Assembly: GCA_030625695.1 (NCBI GenBank)
Contig: DAOUQK010000273.1
Coordinates: forward strand, 1-5,155
Length of the DNA stretch: 5,155 nt
Source: Paracoccaceae bacterium
GTDB taxonomy: Bacteria; Pseudomonadota; Alphaproteobacteria; Rhodobacterales; Rhodobacteraceae
Reading direction: 5' to 3'
Numbering within the stretch: position 1 is the stretch's first letter; every line of letters starts with the position of its first letter. Below, piece after piece: positions 1 to 5,155 of the stretch. The translations under genes were made by a program, and so were the position numbers. Below the pieces are notes generated by a model. That model did no database searches and was not told the DNA's origin. It was given only the letters and a program-made list of their open reading frames with translations.

Positions 1-1397
1 GGGTGAAAGATCGTTGTGCCGATATCGCCGGCAGCACGGATAAGATCGGCCTCCCGGTCAGAATTGATGCCCGGTTTCATTTCGTCCGGGGTATAACGCT
101 GCATCGGTGATTGGCCCATGATCGCGCGCGCCTGTCGGATCGCAGCCACGGCAACCTGACGATCGCCTTCGGTGCTCAGGTAATTCGGGGCAATGTGCGG
201 GGCGTCCATCGGGTTTGGTGACGTCAGAGTAACAGACCCCCGGCTTTCCGGACGCAGATTGCAGACGCTGGCGGTAAGGCCGGGGAAATCATCAAGCGGC
301 TGGCCAAATGCCTCAAGCGTCAAGGGTTGGACGTGGTATTCCAGATCGGGCGTAGCAAGGTCGGGGCGGGATTTTGAGAACGCACCAAGCTGGCTGGGCG
401 ACATGGACATCGGGCCGGACCGGAACGCGGCATATTCCAGCGCGATCTTTGCCTTGCCCCAAAGTGAGTTGGCCAGAGTGTTGAGGGTTTTTGCACCACT
501 CAGCCGCCAGGCACAGCGCAATTGCAAATGGTCTTGCAGATTGGCACCAATGCCGGGGATGCCCTTTTTAACCTCGATGCCGTGGCGTTGCAGCAGGTCC
601 GCCGGACCCAACCCCGAAAGTTGCAGGATATGCGGGCTGCCGATGGCACCGGCCGACAGGATGACTTCGCCGCGCGCGTGGGCGGTTTTGGTCTCGCCAT
701 TCTGGACATATTCCACACCGACAGCGCGGCCATCGTTGATCAGAACGCGAGAGGTATGCGCCTGAGTTTCGACCTTCAAATGCGCGCCAGTGTTGGTGCG
801 TAAGAAAGCCTTGGCCGTGTTGATCCGCCAGCCGCCCCGTTGGTTGACCCGGAAGTACCCGACACCTTCGTTATTCCCTGTATTGAAATCCGTAACTTCA
901 GGCAGGCCCCAGGCGGTTGCCGCCTGCATCCAGTGATCCAGCACGTCCCAATGCAGGCGTTGGTTTTCCACCCTCCATTCGCCGCCTTCCCCGTGCATGT
1001 CCGAGGCACCTTCGACATAATCCTCAGAACGTTTGAAATAGGGCAGCACATCGTCCCAGCCCCAACCCGCAAGGCCCATCTGCCGCCAGCCATCATAGTC
1101 CGCCGCCTGCCCGCGCAAGTAGAGCATGCCGTTGATCGAAGAACAGCCGCCCAGCAGCTTACCACGCGGATACAGCAAAGACCGGCCATTCAGACCGGGT
1201 TCATCGCGCGTGCGGAACATCCAGTCGGTGCGCGGGTTGCCGATGCAATAAAGATATCCCATCGGGATATGCACCCAATGATAATTGTCCTTACCGCCCG
1301 CTTCCAGCAGCAACACCTTGTGCCCGGCCTCACTCAGCCGTTTGGCCAGAACACAGCCTGCACTGCCGGCACCTACAATGATATAATCCCATTCCAT
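1..1397 (-). CDS. GMC-family FAD-dependent oxidoreductase (choline/alcohol dehydrogenase-like), 3' end cut by window
   Basis: This is a flavoprotein of the glucose-methanol-choline family, which oxidises an alcohol to an aldehyde (or further) using FAD; the substrate cannot be read from sequence. The 465 visible codons show the N-terminal dinucleotide fold GAGSAG (residues 9-14) with the ribose-binding Glu32, the first GMC signature around residues 77-96 (PRGKLLGGCSSINGM), the second signature around 249-263 (GAIGSPHILQLSGLG), and NLQDH at 285-289. The frame is open to the edge and stops just after IFH, where His465 matches the conserved active-site His of the HPVGTC motif. Family members run to about 530 residues, so roughly 65 are missing along with the second active-site His/Asn. 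The start at 1397 is chosen because the FAD motif begins 8 residues later and there is no upstream in-frame start; its Shine-Dalgarno is weak. It is divergent from the ArsR-type gene. A choline dehydrogenase (BetA) role is possible but no betaine neighbours are visible. Confidence 0.93.
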   Translation of the reverse strand, partial: MEWDYIIVGAGSAGCVLAKRLSEAGHKVLLLEAGGKDNYHWVHIPMGYLYCIGNPRTDWMFRTRDEPGLNGRSLLYPRGKLLGGCSSINGMLYLRGQAADYDGWRQMGLAGWGWDDVLPYFKRSEDYVEGASDMHGEGGEWRVENQRLHWDVLDHWMQAATAWGLPEVTDFNTGNNEGVGYFRVNQRGGWRINTAKAFLRTNTGAHLKVETQAHTSRVLINDGRAVGVEYVQNGETKTAHARGEVILSAGAIGSPHILQLSGLGPADLLQRHGIEVKKGIPGIGANLQDHLQLRCAWRLSGAKTLNTLANSLWGKAKIALEYAAFRSGPMSMSPSQLGAFSKSRPDLATPDLEYHVQPLTLEAFGQPLDDFPGLTASVCNLRPESRGSVTLTSPNPMDAPHIAPNYLSTEGDRQVAVAAIRQARAIMGQSPMQRYTPDEMKPGINSDREADLIRAAGDIGTTIFH

Positions 1398-1449
1398 CGC
1401 CGTTAGCTTTCTATGGAATTGCGCATTAGTTCAATACGGGACTTGCGTT

Positions 1450-1480
1450 TTGATCAATATAACCATAAATCTAGTTTTAT
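1450..1480. promoter_or_regulatory. Candidate operator palindromes in the divergent promoter region
   Basis: The 104-base spacer between the divergent dehydrogenase and repressor genes becomes AT-rich here and contains two palindromes. One is the perfect 8-base TTGATCAA (1450-1457). The other is the 16-base ATAAATCTAGTTTTAT (1465-1480), which matches its own reverse complement at 14 of 16 positions. ArsR-family repressors usually bind AT-rich imperfect inverted repeats over their own promoter, so the second is a reasonable autoregulatory operator, 21 bases before the repressor start codon. TTGATC at 1450 could serve as a -35 element on either strand, but I see no convincing -10 partner at standard spacing. 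The palindromes are visible in the sequence; their function is inferred. Confidence 0.38.
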
Positions 1481-1501
1481 CGAATCAAAAGGAACGCACC
1501 G

Positions 1502-1813
1502 ATGGTATGGGAAGAAGCAGCGCAAGGGTTTGCGGCGATGGGGTCAGAGGCGCGACTGAAGGTGCTCAAGGTGCTGGTCCGCGCCGGAGCACCGGGGTTG
1601 AGCGTTGGCGAGATTCAGGCCCGCACCGGAATTGCGCCCTCTACGCTAGCCCATCATCTAAGGTTCCTTGCCGCCGGCGGCGTGGTTCTTCAGGAAAAGA
1701 TCGGCCGAACAGTAATCAACCGGGCAAGTTATGACGCGCTGGAAGAACTGGCGCAGTTTATTCTAAGCGAATGCTGCGCGGATATTACCGGAAAGGTGGC
1801 CAACGATGGCTGA
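1502..1813 (+). CDS. ArsR-family winged-helix transcriptional repressor
   Basis: This 103-residue protein has the length and fold pattern of ArsR/SmtB repressors, which dissociate from DNA when they bind a metal, metalloid or other thiol-reactive signal. The N-terminal helix contains ALGSEAR-like AMGSEARLKVLKVL (12-25), then VGEIQARTGIAPSTLAHHLRFL (35-56), the helix-turn-helix with the recognition helix, then the beta wing VVLQEKIGRTVIN (61-73). The classic ELCVCDL metal site in the DNA-binding helix is absent. The only cysteines are a vicinal pair, Cys91-Cys92, in the C-terminal dimerisation helix. That is reminiscent of the C-terminal thiol site of Acidithiobacillus ArsR, though no third Cys follows. 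AAGGA (1489-1493) lies 8 bases before the ATG and fixes the start. The stop overlaps the permease start, so the two are co-translated. An organoarsenical, arsenite or other soft-metal signal is plausible; the exact ligand is unknown. Confidence 0.9.
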   Translation: MVWEEAAQGFAAMGSEARLKVLKVLVRAGAPGLSVGEIQARTGIAPSTLAHHLRFLAAGGVVLQEKIGRTVINRASYDALEELAQFILSECCADITGKVANDG

Positions 1814-2834
1814 TACAACGCAATCCGGGCCAAGTGGCCTGAGGGGAATACCAACGTGGCTTAAAACGCCCTGGACGGTAAGTGTCGCCATTCTGTTGGC
1901 TGTGGCCATTCTGGACCCCGGCAATTTTGTGTGGACGATAACATTCGCCGCCGGAGCACTGGCGTATACGTCGCAATACATCCTGTTTGCTGTACTTTTG
2001 CTGGCCTATCTCAAGGCCACAGGGGCCGAAGTCATGGTGGCCCAGGCATTTGTCGGACGCGAGACGCGGATGATCTTTCTGGCCGCACTGTTTGGCGGGC
2101 TGGCACCGTTTTGTTCCTGCGAAGTGATCCCGTTTATCGCCGGGTTGCTGGCACTGGGCGCTCCATTGTCGGCGGTGATGGCCTTCTGGCTAAGCTCACC
2201 GTTGATTGACCCGCCCACTTTGCTGATAACTGCGGCAGCACTCGGCTGGCCGTTTGCGATTGGCAAGGCAGTGGCGGCGGTGTCGCTGGGACTGTTTGGC
2301 GGGTTTATGATCAGAGGATTGATGCGATACGGGGCATTTGCCAACCCGTTGAGGGAACGCTCCGGCGGCGGCTGTGGCTGCGGGCCCAAGCTGGACGGAA
2401 CACCGGTGTGGAAGTTCTGGCAAGAACCGGCGCGCAGGGTGCATTTCCGGGCCGAATTCATCAGCAACGCGCTGTTTTTGCTGAAATGGCTGGCGCTGGC
2501 TTATGTGCTTGAGGCCATTCTGGTGCACTATATTCCAGCCGACCTGATCGCCAACCTTGTCGGCGGAGAAGGCATTGTGCCGATTGCCACGGCGGCGTTG
2601 GTGGGGATGCCCGCCTATCTCAATTCCTACGTGGCCCCGCCATTACTGGCCGGTCTTTTGGAGCAGGGGATGAGCAATGGTGCGGCAATGGCATTCATGA
2701 TCGCAGGTGCCGTAAGTTCGGTTCCGGCGATGGCGGCTGTGTGGTCATTGGTGAAACCGCGTGTGTTTGCGGCCTATCTTGGGTTGGGCGTAACCGGGGC
2801 GATCATGGCCGGGATGGTGTTTCAGATGGTGTGA
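1806..2834 (+). CDS. DUF318/ArsP-type permease (putative metal or organoarsenical efflux)
   Basis: This 342-residue polytopic inner-membrane protein belongs to the permease family that includes ArsP (efflux of trivalent organoarsenicals) and SO_0444-type transporters. Hydrophobic segments cover about residues 24-69, 88-130, 138-170, 221-247, 257-285 and 291-342. The family hallmark PFCSCEVIPF is at 101-110 (Cys103, Cys105), followed by SSPLIDPP (130-137). A hydrophilic loop at about 180-218 contains GGGCGCG with Cys190 and Cys192, a second Cys-x-Cys. The C-terminal half holds GMPAYLNSY (267-275) and a segment that repeats the FCSC half (see findings). The ATG at 1806 overlaps the repressor's stop by 8 bases and has AAAGGTGG (1792-1799) upstream, so translation is probably coupled. 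The ArsR-type partner suggests inducible export of a thiol-binding metal or metalloid. Family membership is firm; the substrate is inferred, and no arsM, arsC, arsB or arsH is visible to confirm arsenic. Confidence 0.88.
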   Translation: MADTTQSGPSGLRGIPTWLKTPWTVSVAILLAVAILDPGNFVWTITFAAGALAYTSQYILFAVLLLAYLKATGAEVMVAQAFVGRETRMIFLAALFGGLAPFCSCEVIPFIAGLLALGAPLSAVMAFWLSSPLIDPPTLLITAAALGWPFAIGKAVAAVSLGLFGGFMIRGLMRYGAFANPLRERSGGGCGCGPKLDGTPVWKFWQEPARRVHFRAEFISNALFLLKWLALAYVLEAILVHYIPADLIANLVGGEGIVPIATAALVGMPAYLNSYVAPPLLAGLLEQGMSNGAAMAFMIAGAVSSVPAMAAVWSLVKPRVFAAYLGLGVTGAIMAGMVFQMV

Positions 2835-2836
2835 GT

Positions 2837-2874
2837 GGCGGCTCATCCGCCCGATTGGGCGTCTTCGCGTTTTT
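2837..2874 (+). terminator. Candidate intrinsic terminator after the ArsR-permease unit
   Basis: Three bases past the permease stop, GGCGG/CCGCC (2837-2841 with 2847-2851, 5-base loop) can pair. Overlapping and competing with it, CGCCC-GATT-GGGCG (2848-2861) forms a 5-bp all-GC stem. A run of five T follows at 2870-2874, after TCTTCGCG. The T-run begins 8 bases after the second stem, farther than in a canonical terminator, so this is a candidate only. It also argues against the GTG at 2835 as the start of trmB. Confidence 0.42.
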
Positions 2875-2924
2875 GGGGCAGGGTGGTTGCTCTTGCGGCC
2901 ATCCCACGGTATGCACCGCGCGCT

Positions 2925-3629
2925 ATGACCACACCTGTCCGCCCTCACCGCAACTTTTATGGCCGCTTTAAGGGAAAGTCCCTGAAGGCGTCACAAAAGA
3001 CCTATCTGGCCGAAGATCTTGCCGACCTGTCGCCGGGCGCTGTGGGATGGGACGAGAACCCGAATCGCAATCCACTGGACCTTAAGGCACTGTTTGGCGG
3101 CCGCGATGTCTGGCTTGAGATCGGCTTTGGCGGTGGTGAACATCTGGTGCACCAGGCGGCCACAAACCCTGATGTGGGCATTATCGGTGCCGAACCTTAT
3201 ATCAACGGGGTAGCAATGTTGCTGGGTAAAATCCGGCGCGCAGGGGCTGATAATCTGTCTGTGTACCCCGGAGACGCGCGGGATTTGATGGATGTGCTAC
3301 CGCCCACATCCGTGGCCCGCGCCTTTCTGCTGTACCCGGACCCCTGGCCCAAGAAACGTCACCATCGCCGCCGGTTTGTGACCCAGGAACATTTGCGCCC
3401 CCTGGCCGGGATTCTGAAACCGGGCGCGATCCTAAGAGTGGCCACAGACATTCCCGATTATGTCCGCCAGGCGCTGGAAGAAGTACCAAAGGCCGGGTTC
3501 GAGTGGCTGGCGACGCGACCTTGCGATTGGCGCGATCCCTGGGAAGACTGGCTGTCAACGCGCTATGAACAAAAGGCACTGCGCGAAGGGCGGGTGCCGC
3601 ATTACCTGACATTTCGCCGACAGGGGTAA
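2925..3629 (+). CDS. trmB: tRNA (guanine-N7-)-methyltransferase TrmB
   Basis: This enzyme transfers a methyl group from S-adenosylmethionine to N7 of G46 in the variable loop of tRNAs, in the cytoplasm. The 234-residue protein has the usual length. It opens with RNFYGRFKGKSL, typical of alphaproteobacterial TrmB. It then shows the SAM-binding motif LEIGFGGGEH (64-73), the acidic turn AEPY (89-92), GDARD (116-120), the family signature YPDPWPKKRHHRRRF (137-151, including the catalytic-region Asp139), ATDIPDY (173-179) and the terminal PHYLTF. The frame extends upstream to a GTG at 2835 abutting the permease stop. That would add 30 residues unlike TrmB and run through the candidate terminator hairpin, so the ATG at 2925 is preferred, even though it lacks a good Shine-Dalgarno. 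The gene appears independent of the ArsR-permease pair and its promoter is not obvious. Nothing is missing from the protein. Confidence 0.95.
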   Translation: MTTPVRPHRNFYGRFKGKSLKASQKTYLAEDLADLSPGAVGWDENPNRNPLDLKALFGGRDVWLEIGFGGGEHLVHQAATNPDVGIIGAEPYINGVAMLLGKIRRAGADNLSVYPGDARDLMDVLPPTSVARAFLLYPDPWPKKRHHRRRFVTQEHLRPLAGILKPGAILRVATDIPDYVRQALEEVPKAGFEWLATRPCDWRDPWEDWLSTRYEQKALREGRVPHYLTFRRQG

Positions 3630-3687
3630 ATACCTGATCGCCAAATGATTGACCTGTCAAATATCCGTAGGGGTGAATGGCGTCTTG

Positions 3688-3750
3688 GAAACACTCCAGT
3701 GGAGTGTTTCAGCCCCTCACGGGCGGAGCCCCGGGGGGTTCCACCCCACC
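3688..3750. repeat. Palindromic GC-rich intergenic element (perfect hairpin plus G/C block)
   Basis: GAAACACTCC-AGT-GGAGTGTTTC (3688-3710) is a perfect inverted repeat with a 10-bp stem and a 3-base loop. It is directly followed by a GC-rich block with two more short stems: GGGC-GGA-GCCC (3721-3731) and GGGGT-TCC-ACCCC (3735-3747). The arrangement of one long perfect hairpin next to a G/C-rich block looks like a dispersed intergenic repeat rather than a simple terminator, since no T-run follows on either strand. From memory, similar AAACACTCC hairpins with a GGGCGGAGCCCC block recur in Roseobacter-group genomes; this was not checked. It could still help end transcription of trmB from the left and ltnD from the right. 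Confidence 0.55.
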
Positions 3751-3791
3751 CTACAATATGACGACAACGAATCAATCTTCGTGAGCGTTGG

Positions 3792-3797
3792 TATAAT
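3792..3797 (+). promoter_or_regulatory. Isolated perfect -10 hexamer (TATAAT)
   Basis: A consensus TATAAT sits in the AT-richer part of the spacer, reading towards the 3' end of ltnD. No acceptable -35 hexamer is found at 16-18 bases upstream, and no gene on this strand follows. If active it would make a short or antisense transcript. It may equally be chance in AT-rich sequence. Confidence 0.15.
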
Positions 3798-3912
3798 TCC
3801 TTCTTTTTGTACATGATCCTTTCAGTTTTGATCTAACAACGGTGAAGCCCATCACCCCGGTCATTGGCCCTGATTTGCGCCCTTACGCCGAAACCCGGCC
3901 GATATTTCTGTG

Positions 3913-3938
3913 CGCCACCCCTTGCGAACGCGGTGGCG
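3913..3938 (-). terminator. Hairpin directly after ltnD, possible terminator
   Basis: CGCCACC (3913-3919) pairs perfectly with GGTGGCG (3932-3938) across a 12-base loop, with a small inner GCG/CGC pairing. On the minus strand it begins one base after the ltnD stop codon, the right place for the end of the operon. The sequence beyond it on that strand (CACAGAAATATC) has no T-run, so an intrinsic terminator is only a possibility; it may instead protect the 3' end of the mRNA. Confidence 0.35.
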
Positions 3939-3939
3939 G

Positions 3940-4857
3940 TCAGACCCTGCCCGAAGGGCTGATCACGTCGCCCGGCAATTTGGCCCCGGACAATTGGGCA
4001 TAAAGCCGCGCAAGTGAGGCGTCGTCGTCTTTACCCATGCCAGCACCCGCCGTAGCAAGATACATCTGCAACGCCGCGGCACTTAGTGGGGCGGGAAAAT
4101 GGTTGGCGCGGGCAATGTCCTGAACAATGCCGAGGTCTTTGACGAATATTTCAACCGCGCTGAGCGGCGTATAATCCCCCTCAAGAATGTGCGGAACCCG
4201 GTTTTCGAACATCCACGAATTGCCGGCCGAGCCGCGAATGACTTCGTAAACCGCCTCCAGATCAAGCTCCATCTTTGCCGCCAGTGCCATGGCTTCGCAG
4301 GCGGCGGCAATGTGTACCCCGGCCAGCAGTTGGTTGATCATCTTGACCGATGCCCCGGCCCCGGGACGGTCACCCAATCGGTGGACCTTGTCCGCGATAA
4401 TATCAAGCACGGGCGCGGCACAGTCGAATGCCTCGGGCGTACCCGACGCCATGACCGACAAATCACCAGTGGCGGCCTTCTTGGCACCACCGGAAATCGG
4501 CGCATCCAGATAATGAACGCCGCGTTCTTCCAGCTGCGCGGCAAGGGCGCGCACATCGTCGGGCATCATCGTTGCACAGGACACAAACACCGATCCCGGC
4601 TGCATGCCCTGCGCCACTCCGTTTTCGCCAAACAGGATGGCTTCGGTCTGGCGGGCATTGACCACGACAGACAGGACCACAGACCGCCCGTGTGCGGCGG
4701 CATCAGGCATCTCATGCGCCGTGCCGCCTGCCTCAACCAATTGCTCTCTGACACTGGTCGATAAATCACATCCGGCTATATCCCAACCGTTCCTGACCAG
4801 CGTTTTGGCAATGCCAAGCCCCATGGAACCCAATCCGATTACGGCTGCTTTTTGCAT
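3940..4857 (-). CDS. ltnD: L-threonate dehydrogenase (3-hydroxyisobutyrate dehydrogenase superfamily)
   Basis: This enzyme oxidises L-threonate with NAD+ to 2-oxo-tetronate (2-dehydro-L-erythronate), the first step of tetronate catabolism in the cytoplasm. The 305-residue protein shows the beta-hydroxyacid dehydrogenase pattern: the Rossmann motif GLGSMG (8-13), the substrate motif DAPISGGAKKA (118-128), the catalytic-lysine helix GAGASVKMINQ (166-176, with Lys172 and Asn175), and KDLG (240-243). The stretches LLAGVHIAAACEAMAL (177-192) and AGNSWMFENRVPHILEGDYTPLSA (211-234) match what I know of LtnD more closely than 3-hydroxyisobutyrate or tartronate-semialdehyde reductases. AGGA (4864-4867 on the complement) lies 6 bases before the ATG and fixes the start. 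It follows the otnI-type gene by 19 bases, which supports the tetronate assignment. The stop is followed at once by a hairpin, so this is probably the last gene of the operon. A D-erythronate-specific relative is the main alternative. Confidence 0.9.
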   Translation of the reverse strand: MQKAAVIGLGSMGLGIAKTLVRNGWDIAGCDLSTSVREQLVEAGGTAHEMPDAAAHGRSVVLSVVVNARQTEAILFGENGVAQGMQPGSVFVSCATMMPDDVRALAAQLEERGVHYLDAPISGGAKKAATGDLSVMASGTPEAFDCAAPVLDIIADKVHRLGDRPGAGASVKMINQLLAGVHIAAACEAMALAAKMELDLEAVYEVIRGSAGNSWMFENRVPHILEGDYTPLSAVEIFVKDLGIVQDIARANHFPAPLSAAALQMYLATAGAGMGKDDDASLARLYAQLSGAKLPGDVISPSGRV

Positions 4858-4876
4858 GTCTATTCCTGTCTTGAGT

Positions 4877-5155
4877 TTACCAGTTCAACCACCCGAGGGT
4901 TGGCTCCGTCGGGCCGTCAGGCTTGTATTCCGCCCCAAGTGGCGCTGCGTAGCCCATTTGGGCGATCTGCGCGAATATGTGGCGATAATTGATTTCGCCC
5001 TTTGACGGCTCACCCCGTTCGGGCACCGATGCAAACTGGATATGGCCAATCACCGGCAGGCAATTCTGCAACCTCCGGGTCAGATCACCCTCCATTATCT
5101 GGATATGGTAGCAATCAAACATCAGCTTCAGTTCCGGCGCGTTCACCTGAGAAAT
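4877..5155 (-). CDS. otnI: 2-oxo-tetronate isomerase / hydroxypyruvate isomerase family, N-terminal part outside window
   Basis: This is a TIM-barrel isomerase related to hydroxypyruvate isomerase. In tetronate operons the OtnI type isomerises 2-oxo-tetronate to 3-oxo-tetronate, which a kinase and a decarboxylase then take to dihydroxyacetone phosphate. The last 92 residues are visible, of about 260 expected. They contain NAPELKLMFDCYHIQ, with the metal-ligand Asp and the active-site His of FDCYH; GHIQFAS, with the ligand Gln; and PLGAEYKP, with the ligand Glu. It ends TLGWLNW, as is typical of the family. The frame stays open to the right edge; the in-frame GTG near 5146 is an internal Val, not a start. 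The gene lies 19 bases upstream of ltnD on the same strand, so the two are almost certainly co-transcribed. The fragment alone cannot separate OtnI from a dedicated hydroxypyruvate isomerase (Hyi); the LtnD neighbour favours OtnI. Confidence 0.88.
   Translation of the reverse strand: MSQVNAPELKLMFDCYHIQIMEGDLTRRLQNCLPVIGHIQFASVPERGEPSKGEINYRHIFAQIAQMGYAAPLGAEYKPDGPTEPTLGWLNW

Larger units (their letters stand above)
3630..3939. other. Intergenic region between convergent trmB and ltnD, no credible gene
   Basis: These 310 bases lie between two genes that point towards each other. They hold a small palindrome TTGAC-CT-GTCAA (3649-3660), a GC-rich hairpin block (3688-3750), an AT-richer stretch of about 80 bases with a perfect TATAAT (3792-3797), a weak hairpin GGTGA-AGCCCA-TCACC (3841-3856), and a longer inverted repeat beside the ltnD stop. 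The only long open frame, on the minus strand from about 3814, runs through the hairpin block and into the trmB 3' end, and resembles no protein I know. Confidence 0.6.

Noticed and set aside
193..765. Open frame of 190 codons on the plus strand
   Set aside because: It is antisense to the same dehydrogenase, rich in Arg, Ser and Pro as expected from a shadow frame, and matches no family I know.
840..1406. Open frame of 188 codons on the plus strand
   Set aside because: It lies antisense to the GMC dehydrogenase, whose FAD and GMC signatures are unambiguous, and its translation shows no recognisable domain.
2006..2467. Open frame of 153 codons on the minus strand
   Set aside because: It is antisense to the permease, which has family motifs and membrane segments in the plus frame.
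3602..3814. Small minus-strand frame starting MYKKKELYQRSRR, with AAAGGA just before its ATG
   Set aside because: The purine-rich stretch is only 2 bases from the ATG, and the frame then reads through the palindromic GC-rich element and into the trmB 3' end. There is no recognisable protein family. A real short peptide is not excluded but not supported.
4099..4764. Open frame of 221 codons on the plus strand
   Set aside because: It is wholly antisense to ltnD, which has a full set of dehydrogenase motifs; the reverse frame is low in typical protein features and rich in His, Arg and Gly.
1..5155. Search for a defence, phage, toxin-antitoxin, biosynthetic or CRISPR system
   Set aside because: All six genes belong to recognisable metabolic, resistance or housekeeping families. 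No direct repeat array, integrase, transposase or att-like duplication was seen.

Overview
The window looks like ordinary chromosome from an alphaproteobacterium, most likely the Rhodobacteraceae/Roseobacter group. The reasons are the moderately GC-rich sequence, the style of the TrmB, the tetronate-catabolism genes, and a palindromic GC-rich intergenic element of a kind I remember from that group. That taxonomic call is an inference and no search was run. Six protein-coding genes are supported. The outer two are cut by the window edges. I see no rRNA, tRNA, CRISPR array, insertion sequence, phage gene or origin.

Left part (1-1397, minus strand): most of a GMC-family FAD-dependent alcohol/choline-type dehydrogenase. 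It lacks its C-terminal end and stops just after the conserved active-site His of the HPVGT-type motif. A 104-base divergent spacer (1398-1501) separates it from a plus-strand pair. It carries two small palindromes that could be operators.

Centre-left (1502-2834, plus strand): a two-gene, translationally coupled unit of an ArsR-family repressor (with a vicinal Cys pair near its C-terminus) and a DUF318/ArsP-type membrane permease with an FCSC motif. The pair reads as a self-regulated thiol-reactive metal or metalloid (possibly organoarsenical) resistance module. A hairpin followed by a T-run directly after the permease stop is a candidate terminator.

Centre (2925-3629, plus strand): trmB, the tRNA m7G46 methyltransferase, a housekeeping gene. 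A spacer of about 310 bases follows, between the convergent trmB and ltnD. It contains no credible gene but several inverted repeats, including a perfect 10-bp-stem hairpin inside a GC-rich repeat-like block.

Right part (3940-5155, minus strand): ltnD (L-threonate dehydrogenase) preceded by the C-terminal part of otnI (2-oxo-tetronate/hydroxypyruvate isomerase family). They are 19 bases apart and transcribed leftward as an operon. LtnD oxidises L-threonate to 2-oxo-tetronate and OtnI acts on the same intermediate, so this is the end of a tetronate (C4 sugar acid) catabolic operon. Its kinase and decarboxylase genes would be expected beyond the right edge.

I found no evidence of a wholly new system. 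The most interesting points are the ArsR/permease module with its unusual cysteine arrangement, an internal sequence repeat in the permease that carries the cysteines in only one half, and the structured intergenic block.
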